DNA from: Vulcanisaeta sp. MG_3
Lineage (GTDB): Archaea; Thermoproteota; Thermoprotei; Thermoproteales; Thermocladiaceae
Assembly (NCBI GenBank): GCA_001516765.1
Contig: LOCH01000015.1
Location: forward strand, 1 to 10,204
Reading direction: 5' to 3'
Length of the DNA stretch: 10,204 nucleotides
A model generated the notes under the pieces. The model had not been told where the DNA came from and ran no database searches. It was given only the letters and a program-made list of their open reading frames with translations. The position numbers and the translations under genes are program-made. Below are positions 1-6,546 of this stretch, piece after piece; position 1 is the stretch's first letter; each line of letters starts with the position of its first letter.

Positions 1-436
1 CGAACTGTTGTATTGTGGATACAGTCGCAGGCGCCTGTGTTACTGGTTCTGGAAACACGACAACCACCACCTCATAGCCATGGTAAGCCGTGGCATTGTA
101 AAGCACAGTCCATACATTACATGCCTGGTTTATCAAGTATGGGTCATCAATTGTTAGGTACATAATTATGGGTCTCGTATTATTTATCAAACCCAGCGCC
201 GTTGAGTTTATGAAGGACATGTTGTATGGGTTTATTAACGTAGCCAGCATGTACGTAGTAATCGTTGTGGCATTTGGCTTAGGTGCCTGTTGCGCCACCC
301 CTAACTTACTTAACATACCTGGTAGGAATAAAACGGCTATGAAGGCTGCCTCGCCAAAAATAACAAGTGCTAACGCTAGGTAGAAAAACCTCCCTCTATG
401 CTTTTTGGTACCCCTGGTCTTCCTTGACTTCGGCAT
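1..436 (-). CDS. Membrane-anchored extracellular protein, N-terminal part (partial)
   Basis: An open minus-strand frame runs without a stop from the ATG at 436 to the left edge (145 visible residues), so the C-terminus is missing. The N-terminus is very basic (about residues 1-16, rich in Lys/Arg). One hydrophobic segment follows at about 17-39, giving an inside-positive anchor with the rest predicted outside the cell. The outer part has five N-x-S/T sequons (Asn55, 72, 77, 85, 114), fitting archaeal N-glycosylation. Residues 89-130 alternate strand, helix and strand around a single Cys106, faintly recalling a thioredoxin fold in which one Cys of a CxxC is absent; this is only a guess. An in-frame ATG lies at 451, but the TATA-like element at 461-468 is 28 bases from 436, which favours 436. 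I do not recognise a family. That the gene is real rests on the unbroken frame, the coherent topology and the placed promoter. Confidence 0.75.
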   Translation of the reverse strand, partial: MPKSRKTRGTKKHRGRFFYLALALVIFGEAAFIAVLFLPGMLSKLGVAQQAPKPNATTITTYMLATLINPYNMSFINSTALGLINNTRPIIMYLTIDDPYLINQACNVWTVLYNATAYHGYEVVVVVFPEPVTQAPATVSTIQQF

Positions 437-460
437 GCCTACGGTAAGCATCACTAACAA

Positions 461-468
461 TTATTTAA
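461..468 (-). promoter_or_regulatory. TATA-like element for the membrane protein
   Basis: On the minus strand this reads TTAAATAA, centred about 28 bases upstream of the ATG at 436. This is the spacing expected for a leaderless archaeal transcript, and it decides between the ATGs at 451 and 436. Confidence 0.5.
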
Positions 469-641
469 TATTTCTCTCTCACCTTCCACCTCCCTCCTTA
501 CCATGCGCATTTTCTCTACTGGTCATTAAATTTTATCGTGGTTTGCATGCTAAACATGCTCTATCCTTTTCTTTATTCGATATAATTAAAATAAGCCCCA
601 ATGCCATGAGTAACGTGAGGATACAAAGCGTGCACTTAAAG

Positions 642-650
642 CTTTAATTA
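642..650 (+). promoter_or_regulatory. TATA-like element for the alpha/beta hydrolase
   Basis: CTTTAATTA is centred about 28 bases before the ATG at 674, consistent with a leaderless mRNA. The region 437-673 between the two divergent genes otherwise shows nothing I can support; a TTTGCAT at 542-548 is noted only as a weak partial match to the TGCAAAT motif found further on. Confidence 0.5.
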
Positions 651-673
651 ATTGTGTTCGCACATACCGTTTA

Positions 674-1291
674 ATGAAGGCTATCGCACTACACGGTTTT
701 GGTTCAAGCCCTGAAAAAATAAACTGGTTAATTGGACCATTAAGAGCCCTGAATATTGAAGTGCTAGCGCCATCGTACAGGGATTTCGAGGATGGCTTAA
801 ATAAGGTCAGCGAATTGATAAAGGGTGGTGGGCGATTTATAATTGCTGGGCACTCAATGGGTGGTGCCATAGCCTTATTGACTGCATCCACGCTGGAGGG
901 TGTTGATTGCGCTATTTCGGTGTCAGGTCCAACTGATAGGCTTGCCCAGGTAAGGTGGCTAAGCGAGGGTGAGCCTGGCAGTATAAGGAGGAGAACGTAC
1001 GAGGAATTGTTGAGGATTGATAGTAGGCAGGTAACGGAGGAATTCCTGAGGAGAACCTCACCAATTAATTACCTAAGACCTGGTCTACCACCAATATTGC
1101 TAATTCATGGTGCTAATGATGAATTAGTGAATATAAATCAAGTCATGAATTATTATGAGAAAGCCAAGTCTCTTGGCAATGTTATTGAGTTCATTAGGGT
1201 TGAGGGAATGCCCCATACACCGAGAGGTAAGGACATTAGAATCATTGCTGATGCTATCGAGAACTTCGTACGAAGGTATTGCATTAGGTAA
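674..1291 (+). CDS. Alpha/beta hydrolase (serine hydrolase, S9/esterase-like)
   Basis: A 205-residue cytoplasmic enzyme with all the marks of a compact alpha/beta-hydrolase fold. It has an HGFGSS oxyanion loop at residues 7-12, the nucleophile elbow GHSMGG with Ser61, an acid in HGANDE (Asp149), and the catalytic His181 in GMPHTP. A short helical cap lies between residues 90 and 135. The spacing from HG.ND to GMPH resembles small peptidase S9-like or dienelactone-hydrolase-like members. The substrate cannot be read from the sequence: a carboxylesterase, a thioesterase or a small peptidase are all possible. No signal peptide is visible. The gene is monocistronic, has its own TATA element, and converges with the small Cys/His gene 36 bases downstream. 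The ATG at 674 puts the first strand (KAIALHGF) directly at the N-terminus, as expected. Confidence 0.88.
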   Translation: MKAIALHGFGSSPEKINWLIGPLRALNIEVLAPSYRDFEDGLNKVSELIKGGGRFIIAGHSMGGAIALLTASTLEGVDCAISVSGPTDRLAQVRWLSEGEPGSIRRRTYEELLRIDSRQVTEEFLRRTSPINYLRPGLPPILLIHGANDELVNINQVMNYYEKAKSLGNVIEFIRVEGMPHTPRGKDIRIIADAIENFVRRYCIR

Positions 1292-1327
1292 AATTGAAAA
1301 CTTAGGAGGAGAATTTTAAATTAATCG

Positions 1328-1618
1328 TTAATCAGCTACGTAGGTCTCCAGGTGGGAGTCCTCATCAATGTACGGTATTTTAACGAGTTTATGTCCATTA
1401 TGGAGAGGCAGTAATGACTTGTGTATCATGGTCTTACAATCAACGCACCAAAAGAACTCCTCCTCACTCTCCTCATTAAATTCCATAAAGAACGGGCACT
1501 GCCAATCAGCCATAACCATCTTCATGTAGAATGGACTATCCTTGTTCATGCACATTCCGATGTTGTCACGTAACTCATGAAGCCTAAAGTACCTGCAATT
1601 TAGGCACTTAATTTCCAT
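1328..1618 (-). CDS. Small protein with two putative metal-binding Cys/His modules
   Basis: A 96-residue acidic protein, numbered from the ATG at 1618. The first half has four cysteines (Cys5, Cys8, Cys23, Cys41), beginning with a CLNCRYF segment and ending with WQCPFF; this could hold a zinc ion or an iron-sulfur cluster. An acidic linker (about 47-56) leads to a second set, Cys58-x2-Cys61-x4-His66-x6-His73-x2-His76, which resembles the ligand-bearing end of a B-box-type zinc finger. A TTG at 1630 is an alternative start. I prefer 1618 because a GGTG Shine-Dalgarno-like stretch lies 5 bases before it and the TATA-like element at 1649-1658 would place the transcript start between the two. No enzymatic motif is visible. 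A role in protein or nucleic-acid contacts is possible, but I do not recognise a characterised family. Confidence 0.8.
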   Translation of the reverse strand: MEIKCLNCRYFRLHELRDNIGMCMNKDSPFYMKMVMADWQCPFFMEFNEESEEEFFWCVDCKTMIHKSLLPLHNGHKLVKIPYIDEDSHLETYVAD

Positions 1619-1648
1619 AATAGCACCCAATTTTTACTTATAACTAGT

Positions 1649-1658
1649 ATTAATAAAT
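1649..1658 (-). promoter_or_regulatory. TATA-like element for the Cys/His protein
   Basis: The minus strand reads TTTATTAATA. Its spacing predicts a transcript start near 1626, giving a short leader that contains GGTG and the ATG at 1618. A second candidate, GTTATAAG at 1637-1644, fits less well. Confidence 0.4.
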
Positions 1659-1710
1659 CTATCTCTAAGGGCATTAATTATATTTCTATATTCATAACTA
1701 TGGATCATAA

Positions 1711-1720
1711 TATTTAAATT
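1711..1720 (+). promoter_or_regulatory. TATA element for the ornithine cyclodeaminase-family gene
   Basis: TATTTAAATT is centred about 29 bases before the ATG at 1744, a strong match to archaeal TATA boxes and to leaderless spacing. Confidence 0.65.
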
Positions 1721-1730
1721 CTCTAACATA

Positions 1731-1739
1731 ATGCAAATG
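1731..1739 (+). promoter_or_regulatory. ATGCAAATG motif between TATA box and start codon
   Basis: The nonamer ATGCAAATG lies at -13 to -5 relative to the start codon, across the expected transcription start. The same nonamer occurs at 2747-2755 and its TGCAAAT core in the palindrome at 3737-3754. A protein bound here would be expected to hinder polymerase recruitment, so it is a candidate operator for repression. Confidence 0.35.
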
Positions 1740-1743
1740 TCAT

Positions 1744-2724
1744 ATGAAGGTCACGGTTATAGGCGAGAGGGAGGTCAATGAGCTACTGGATTTCCCTGAA
1801 AGTGCGAAGAAGCTTGTGGATGCAATTGCGTCGGCATTTAGGGATTATAGTGTTGGTAGGGTTGTGATGCCTAGGAGAACGGTTATGTACATCGATAATG
1901 ATTGGTGGGGCGTAATGCCCTGTGGTTCACGTAATGTGGGTTTTTCAGTTAAGATAGTTAATGTCATTGAGAGCAATAAATTACGTGGTTTACCGACAAC
2001 TCAGGGTATCGTCATCCTCTTAGATGATACAACAGGCGTACCCTTAGCTGTAATTAATGGTACAGCCCTCACAGCCTGGAGAACAGCCGCAGCCAGCGCT
2101 GTCTCCATTAAGTATGTCGCGGCAAGTGTAGATAATGTGGCGTTGATAGGTGCCGGTCTTCAGGCTAGGTATCATGTTCTTCTATTAACAAGGGTCTTTA
2201 ATATAAAGAGATTGCTTATTTATTCTAGAACGAAAGGTAAGGCAATTGAATTAATGAACCTTGCCCGAGATAGGGGTGTGGACTCGGCTATAGTTGATAG
2301 TGGCTTTGACGCCGTTAAGCAAGCCGATGTCGTGATCGCATTAACCACGAGCAAGGAGCCTGTGATTTACGGCTCGTGGCTTCACGAAGGTATGCATGTG
2401 ATATCCGTTGGAGCACCAGAGAGGGAGTCAAGGGAATTTGACGACGATGTTATTCGTAAGGCCTCAGCCATAGTGGTTGATTCACGTGAGGCTGTCATTA
2501 ACGAGACTGGCGATATAATAATTCCAATGAAGAATGGCTTATTGGCTGAAAATAATTTGATAGAGATTGGGGAAATAATTGCCGGTCTAAGGCAAGGTAG
2601 AGCTAGCAGTAGGGATATCACCGTTTTTAAGACCGTTGGTATTGCTGTTGAGGACCTCGCTGCAGCATCGTATGTCTATAGGCTTGCTAGGGATAGAGGT
2701 ATGGGTGTAACTATAGAGCTATAG
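1744..2724 (+). CDS. Ornithine cyclodeaminase/mu-crystallin family NAD(P)-dependent enzyme
   Basis: A 326-residue protein of normal family length. The N-terminal part forms the substrate/dimer domain, with Lys70 in FSVKIV and Arg113 in GTALTAWRTA at the positions of the conserved substrate-binding Lys and Arg. The Rossmann domain starts at residues 131-143 (VALIGAGLQARYH) and carries a GxGxQA turn. A late signature, TVGIAVEDLAAA (298-309), is typical of the family. In ornithine cyclodeaminase and in archaeal alanine dehydrogenase the stretch after the Rossmann domain reads GAD...EL and supplies a catalytic Asp; here it is GAPERESREF with Pro225 at that place, closer to the mu-crystallin (ketimine reductase) form. 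I therefore infer a reductase or dehydrogenase acting on a 2-imino or 2-oxo acid rather than an ornithine cyclodeaminase. Alanine dehydrogenase and pyrroline-2-carboxylate reductase remain possible. The gene has its own promoter and an oligo-T terminator. Confidence 0.88.
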   Translation: MKVTVIGEREVNELLDFPESAKKLVDAIASAFRDYSVGRVVMPRRTVMYIDNDWWGVMPCGSRNVGFSVKIVNVIESNKLRGLPTTQGIVILLDDTTGVPLAVINGTALTAWRTAAASAVSIKYVAASVDNVALIGAGLQARYHVLLLTRVFNIKRLLIYSRTKGKAIELMNLARDRGVDSAIVDSGFDAVKQADVVIALTTSKEPVIYGSWLHEGMHVISVGAPERESREFDDDVIRKASAIVVDSREAVINETGDIIIPMKNGLLAENNLIEIGEIIAGLRQGRASSRDITVFKTVGIAVEDLAAASYVYRLARDRGMGVTIEL

Positions 2725-2726
2725 AG

Positions 2727-2735
2727 TTTTTGTTT
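2727..2735 (+). terminator. Oligo-T terminator after the reductase gene
   Basis: TTTTTGTTT starts two bases after the stop codon at 2724. No hairpin is evident, which fits intrinsic termination at T-tracts in Archaea. Confidence 0.5.
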
Positions 2736-2746
2736 ATATAAATAAT

Positions 2747-2770
2747 ATGCAAATGATGCAATGCATCGAT
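2747..2770 (+). promoter_or_regulatory. Tandem ATGCA(A)ATG repeats upstream of the regulator gene
   Basis: ATGCAAATG (2747-2755) is followed at once by ATGCAATG (2756-2763), which runs into ATGCAT and ATCGAT palindromes. The cluster ends about 22 bases before the TATA box of the winged-helix gene, a position suited to auto-regulation. The first copy is identical to the motif at 1731-1739. Confidence 0.35.
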
Positions 2771-2791
2771 GGAAACTTTTGAAGAAAAAGG

Positions 2792-2801
2792 TTTATAAAT
2801 A
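2792..2801 (+). promoter_or_regulatory. TATA box of the winged-helix regulator gene
   Basis: TTTATAAATA is a near-consensus archaeal TATA box. Its centre predicts transcription starting near 2823, where an in-frame GTG lies. Confidence 0.65.
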
Positions 2802-2816
2802 CACCCTGTGACACTG

Positions 2817-3269
2817 ATGTTAGTGATTAACGTGGTGTCTCTCGTGACAATAAAGGAGAAGAGTACCGAGGAAATCCTCGAGGATGTGGATATTAAGTAC
2901 ATCCTTAGATGCATACTTAGGCTCTCACCAACCGAGGTGGAGATTTATTATCTGCTACAGAATAGGGCTAGGGAGCCATTAACGGTTGCTGAAATAGCTA
3001 AGGAAATGAATAAGTCCAGAAGCACCATTGAGAGATCGCTCGTTAAACTTGTACAACTCGGTTTAATAGCCAGGAGGCCCGTCCTCGCTAAGAACGGTGG
3101 CTACACGTATGTTTACTACACAAAGCCTATAGATTACGTTAAGCAAAAACTATTACAGCTCATAAACGCTTACTACGAGAGGTCAAAGCAACTGGTTGAG
3201 AACCTAACATCCGCGGCACTGATGGAATCATTAAATAGCATAGCTGCTGAGGATAATAGTGACAATTGA
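2817..3269 (+). CDS. Winged-helix transcriptional regulator (TrmB/MarR-like)
   Basis: About 150 residues, numbered from the ATG at 2817. Residues ~33-103 form a winged helix-turn-helix: an LSPTEVEIYYLL helix, then LTVAEIAKEMNKSRSTIERSL as the HTH with its recognition helix, KLVQLGLIARRPV, and a NGGYTYVYY beta wing. A long amphipathic C-terminal helix (about 107-140) probably makes the dimer. No sugar-binding or other sensor domain is present, so ligand sensing, if any, is through the dimer or a partner. The start is uncertain: in-frame GTG 2808, ATG 2817, GTG 2823 and GTG 2844 are all possible, and the TATA box at 2792-2801 fits leaderless use of GTG 2823 best; the DNA-binding domain is complete in every case. 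It converges with the Roadblock gene. Related TGCAAAT motifs upstream of this gene and two neighbours suggest local and auto-regulation. Confidence 0.85.
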   Translation: MLVINVVSLVTIKEKSTEEILEDVDIKYILRCILRLSPTEVEIYYLLQNRAREPLTVAEIAKEMNKSRSTIERSLVKLVQLGLIARRPVLAKNGGYTYVYYTKPIDYVKQKLLQLINAYYERSKQLVENLTSAALMESLNSIAAEDNSDN

Positions 3270-3280
3270 TTTATTTAGAA

Positions 3281-3706
3281 TTAAAAACTATTATTACTTA
3301 ATCCTAAACTAATCATTAAATCCCGTAAACCTTCCTCAACCTCATACATTATGAAGTCAATACCCAATGATTTGTCGGCAATAATCAATAATGCTAATTT
3401 ACCCATGGACTTTATTATCAACATATCCTGACCGAGTGATATAACGAGCTCTGACAGAGATGCATTACCAAGGGCCTTTCTTATATTACCCTCTAGGTTC
3501 TTTATTGATGATACTATAAGGGCTCCTAACCACTTTGGGTTTACGTTAATATTGTCCCTCATGGCCGACGATATCGTGAACCCATCCATTGTAACTAATG
3601 CGACGAATTTAATGAAATCGCTAGACTCTAGTATTTCGCCTAATTTCGATCTAACGATCTCGCTGAGGGTTTTTCCTGGCGTAGCGTTATTTGTTGTTGA
3701 GAGCAC
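3281..3706 (-). CDS. Roadblock/LC7 domain protein (MglB-like)
   Basis: A 141-residue protein when started at GTG 3706. The Roadblock/LC7 pattern is clear: a first helix (TLSEIVRSKLGEIL), the strand-turn VALVTMDGFTISSAM with its typical DGF turn (residues 41-43), a long central helix (LGALIVSSIKNLEGNIRKAL), the strand pair LSELVISLG and DMLIIKSMG, then LALLIIAD and a C-terminal helix. Proteins of this family usually regulate or scaffold small Ras-like GTPases (MglA/Rag type); no GTPase gene is in view, so the partner is unknown. A TTG at 3748 would add 14 residues, but the TATA-like element at 3728-3735 would then lie inside the coding region, whereas it is 25-26 bases from GTG 3706. The gene may also be read through from the SufT-like gene, 64 bases upstream on the same strand. 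Confidence 0.85.
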   Translation of the reverse strand: MLSTTNNATPGKTLSEIVRSKLGEILESSDFIKFVALVTMDGFTISSAMRDNINVNPKWLGALIVSSIKNLEGNIRKALGNASLSELVISLGQDMLIIKSMGKLALLIIADKSLGIDFIMYEVEEGLRDLMISLGLSNNSF

Positions 3707-3727
3707 ATTTTCTATTCTAAATACACC

Positions 3728-3735
3728 TTTTAAAA
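3728..3735 (-). promoter_or_regulatory. TATA-like element for the Roadblock gene
   Basis: The self-complementary TTTTAAAA is centred 25-26 bases from GTG 3706. It supports that codon as a leaderless start. Confidence 0.5.
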
Positions 3736-3736
3736 T

Positions 3737-3754
3737 CTTTATTTGCAAATAAAG
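3737..3754 (-). promoter_or_regulatory. Perfect 18-bp palindrome next to the Roadblock TATA box (candidate operator)
   Basis: CTTTATTTGCAAATAAAG equals its own reverse complement over 18 bases. It lies one base upstream of the TATA element, over the BRE position where TFB would bind, and contains TGCAAAT in both orientations, the core also found at 1732-1738 and 2748-2754. It has no GC-rich stem or loop, so it is more likely a dimer-binding site than an RNA terminator. Confidence 0.5.
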
Positions 3755-3770
3755 TGTGGTTACTTAATAA

Positions 3771-4241
3771 TCACGCAGTTGTATCTTCCTGTTGATTTTG
3801 ACTGATTTGCTGTTCATTCTGTGTCTTGAGCCATTGCTCCACGATGTCATAGCCATAAATTGCCTTAAACATCTCACGACCAAGTCTGGTCATTTTCAGC
3901 GGTGTCCATGGCGGATCAAACACGACATCAATCTCTATATCCTTAGCGTCAGGTATTGCCTGCTGTATTGCCGCACCAACCTGATAACCGAGGTTCTCCG
4001 AGAGTGGACATCCCACGGCGGTTAGAGTCATTTTGACGTGCACAACCTTATCGTCACCCATTGTAACCTCGTATATGAGGCCTAGGTCATACACATTTAT
4101 TGGTATTTCTGGGTCATATACATTACGAAGTATTTCAATTAATTCCTTAACTTTATCATTAGGTAGATTGGTCTTGAATATTGGTTCCTCGCTTTCCACG
4201 GCTTGTTCATTATTTGCTAGTTCCTCGTTTGACACTACCAT
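3771..4241 (-). CDS. MIP18/SufT family (DUF59) Fe-S cluster assembly protein
   Basis: A 156-residue protein. The MIP18 domain covers residues ~31-125: helix VKELIEILRNV, the signature DPEIPINVYDLGLIYEV (43-59), the strand VHVKMTLTAVGCPL with the conserved Cys78 of the T..GCP motif, an amphipathic helix, and IDVVFDPPWTPLKMT (104-118). This family takes part in maturation of iron-sulfur proteins (SufT in bacteria, the MIP18/CIA2 component of the cytosolic pathway in eukaryotes); the reactive Cys is thought to contact metal or cluster. Both ends are extensions outside the domain: an acidic N-terminus (1-30) and a Gln-rich, probably disordered tail (141-156). No other suf gene is in the window. 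The ATG at 4241 is preceded by a perfect GGTGAT Shine-Dalgarno, so the start is secure. Confidence 0.92.
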   Translation of the reverse strand: MVVSNEELANNEQAVESEEPIFKTNLPNDKVKELIEILRNVYDPEIPINVYDLGLIYEVTMGDDKVVHVKMTLTAVGCPLSENLGYQVGAAIQQAIPDAKDIEIDVVFDPPWTPLKMTRLGREMFKAIYGYDIVEQWLKTQNEQQISQNQQEDTTA

Positions 4242-4246
4242 CAGTA

Positions 4247-4252
4247 ATCACC
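4247..4252 (-). promoter_or_regulatory. Shine-Dalgarno GGTGAT of the SufT-like gene
   Basis: GGTGAT is fully complementary to the ATCACC near the archaeal 16S rRNA 3' end. It is spaced 5 bases from the ATG at 4241, fixing that start. Confidence 0.6.
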
Positions 4253-4271
4253 AACAGTGTCACGGAGGGTC

Positions 4272-4280
4272 ATTTAAAAA
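4272..4280 (-). promoter_or_regulatory. TATA-like element for the SufT-like gene
   Basis: The minus strand reads TTTTTAAAT, about 35 bases from the ATG. This predicts a short leader of roughly 8-10 bases that would just include the GGTGAT ribosome-binding site. Confidence 0.45.
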
Positions 4281-4349
4281 TCTAACTAGCTTGGTGATTG
4301 ATGTTACACGTGCTCTTACGGAGTTCGGATTATCTTCATTAGGTAGGGA

Positions 4350-4356
4350 TTTTAAA
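4350..4356 (+). promoter_or_regulatory. TATA-like element for sua5
   Basis: TTTTAAA is centred 35 bases before the ATG at 4388, predicting a leader of about 8 bases. Only a weak AGGT precedes the start codon. Confidence 0.4.
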
Positions 4357-4369
4357 GTCAAAGTCATAG

Positions 4370-5467
<1,098 letters not shown>

Positions 5468-5559
5468 TATTGTATTATCCTTACGGAAAACCTTTCATCT
5501 CTTTATCATTCGTGATTATTATGTAATATAATTGATTTAGTATTGTAGGCAGTTAAAGC

Positions 5560-5568
5560 TTAAATAAA
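5560..5568 (+). promoter_or_regulatory. TATA-like element for malate dehydrogenase
   Basis: TTAAATAAA is centred 34 bases before the ATG at 5598, predicting a start near 5590 and a very short leader without a clear Shine-Dalgarno. The gap 5468-5597 otherwise shows no RNA gene or further ORF. Confidence 0.45.
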
Positions 5569-5597
5569 GTATTAATCTGCGTATTAATGGGTCGGGT

Positions 5598-6527
5598 ATG
5601 ATCACGATAATAGGTAGTGGGCGTGTTGGCGCAACTACAGCCTTCGCTCTACTGTTTTTCGAGGTGGATAATGAGGTCGTCCTTATAGATGTAATAAAGA
5701 ATTTACCCCAGGGTGAGGCTGTTGATTTAAATCATGCAGCGGCAATTTTAGGTAAATCCGTTAGGTATAGGGGTAGTAATGATTATAAGGATATGGAGGG
5801 CAGTGACTTAGTAATAGTCACGGCGGGTTTAGCCAGAAAGCCTGGCATGACTAGGGAGGAATTGGCGGGTAAGAATGCGGAGATCGTTGCTTCAATAGCC
5901 GAACAGATAAAGAGGTATGCACCAAACTCGATAGTTATAATAACGACAAACCCGCTGGACGCCATGGTGTACGTTCTGTACAAGAAACTAGGCTTCCCAA
6001 GGAATAGGGTGATTGGGTTCAGTGGAGTGCTTGATTCTAACAGAATGGCTTACTATGCCTCTTTACTTGTCGGTATAGCCCCAGAGTCGATAATACCAGT
6101 CGTACTTGGACAGCACGGTGAAAACATGTACCCTGTACCCGAGGCCTCGTTCATATATGGAAAGCCACTCACGGAGTTCATAACTAAGGAGCAGTATGAT
6201 GATATCGTTAAGAAGACCGTGCAAGCCGGCGCAGAGATAACGAGTTTAAGAGGATTCAGTAGTAATTGGGGTCCGGCTGCAGGTTTAGCAATGATGGTGG
6301 ATTCAATAAAGAGGGATAGGAAGAGGGTTTTTGAGGCTTCGGTCTATCTCGATGGTGAGTATGGCGTTAGGGACGTCTTCGCCGAGGTGCCTGTTGTGCT
6401 TGGTAAGAATGGTGTGGAGAAGATAATAGAGCTTAAGCTCAATGACGAGCAGAGGAAGAAGTTCCTTGATAGTGTTGAGGCAATAAAGAGGAATCTGGCA
6501 CAGGTTCCGCCCCAATTCTTATCGTAA
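5598..6527 (+). CDS. mdh: Malate dehydrogenase (LDH-like, NAD-dependent)
   Basis: A 309-residue cytoplasmic enzyme that interconverts malate and oxaloacetate in the citric-acid cycle. The dinucleotide-binding GSGRVG is at residues 6-11 and an acidic Asp31 ends the second strand, which favours NAD over NADP. The mobile substrate loop TAGLARKPGMTREEL has Arg80 at the position that is Gln in lactate dehydrogenases; this residue distinguishes malate from lactate enzymes. Further active-site residues are Arg86, Asn118 (TTNP), Asp146/Arg149 in VLDSNRMAYY, and His173 in LGQHGENM. Length and motif spacing match LDH-like malate dehydrogenases of Archaea, without gaps. It stands alone between sua5 and a convergent minus-strand gene. 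The leader contains a tiny ATG...TGA frame (5587-5601) whose stop overlaps this start; see findings. Confidence 0.95.
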   Translation: MITIIGSGRVGATTAFALLFFEVDNEVVLIDVIKNLPQGEAVDLNHAAAILGKSVRYRGSNDYKDMEGSDLVIVTAGLARKPGMTREELAGKNAEIVASIAEQIKRYAPNSIVIITTNPLDAMVYVLYKKLGFPRNRVIGFSGVLDSNRMAYYASLLVGIAPESIIPVVLGQHGENMYPVPEASFIYGKPLTEFITKEQYDDIVKKTVQAGAEITSLRGFSSNWGPAAGLAMMVDSIKRDRKRVFEASVYLDGEYGVRDVFAEVPVVLGKNGVEKIIELKLNDEQRKKFLDSVEAIKRNLAQVPPQFLS

Positions 6528-6529
6528 GT

Positions 6530-6534
6530 AAAAA
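6530..6534 (-). terminator. Oligo-T stretch after the helical-protein gene
   Basis: Read on the minus strand, TTTTT follows the stop codon of the 6547-6969 gene by about 12 bases. It is a minimal T-tract of the archaeal kind, in the short gap between two convergent genes. Confidence 0.35.
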
Positions 6535-6546
6535 TTTAACCACATA

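Noticed and set aside
541..550. TTTGCATGC in the 437-673 gap as a fourth copy of the TGCAAAT motif
   Set aside because: It matches only ATGCAAA, lacks the final T, and is far from both TATA elements; chance is the simpler explanation.
405..647. 80-codon plus-strand open frame before the hydrolase
   Set aside because: It overlaps the N-terminus of the membrane protein on the other strand and runs through both divergent promoters; composition is not protein-like.
586..891. 101-codon minus-strand frame
   Set aside because: Antisense to the hydrolase nucleophile-elbow region; a shadow of a real gene.
3737..3754. Palindrome as a hairpin terminator of the SufT-like gene
   Set aside because: The stem is almost all A/T with no loop and no T-run specific to that transcript; its place beside a TATA box fits an operator better.
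4301..4342. 13-codon frame upstream of sua5, preceded by GGTGAT, considered as a leader peptide
   Set aside because: The GGTGAT is only 2 bases from the ATG, too close for initiation, and it lies upstream of the sua5 TATA element, so it would not be in the sua5 transcript.
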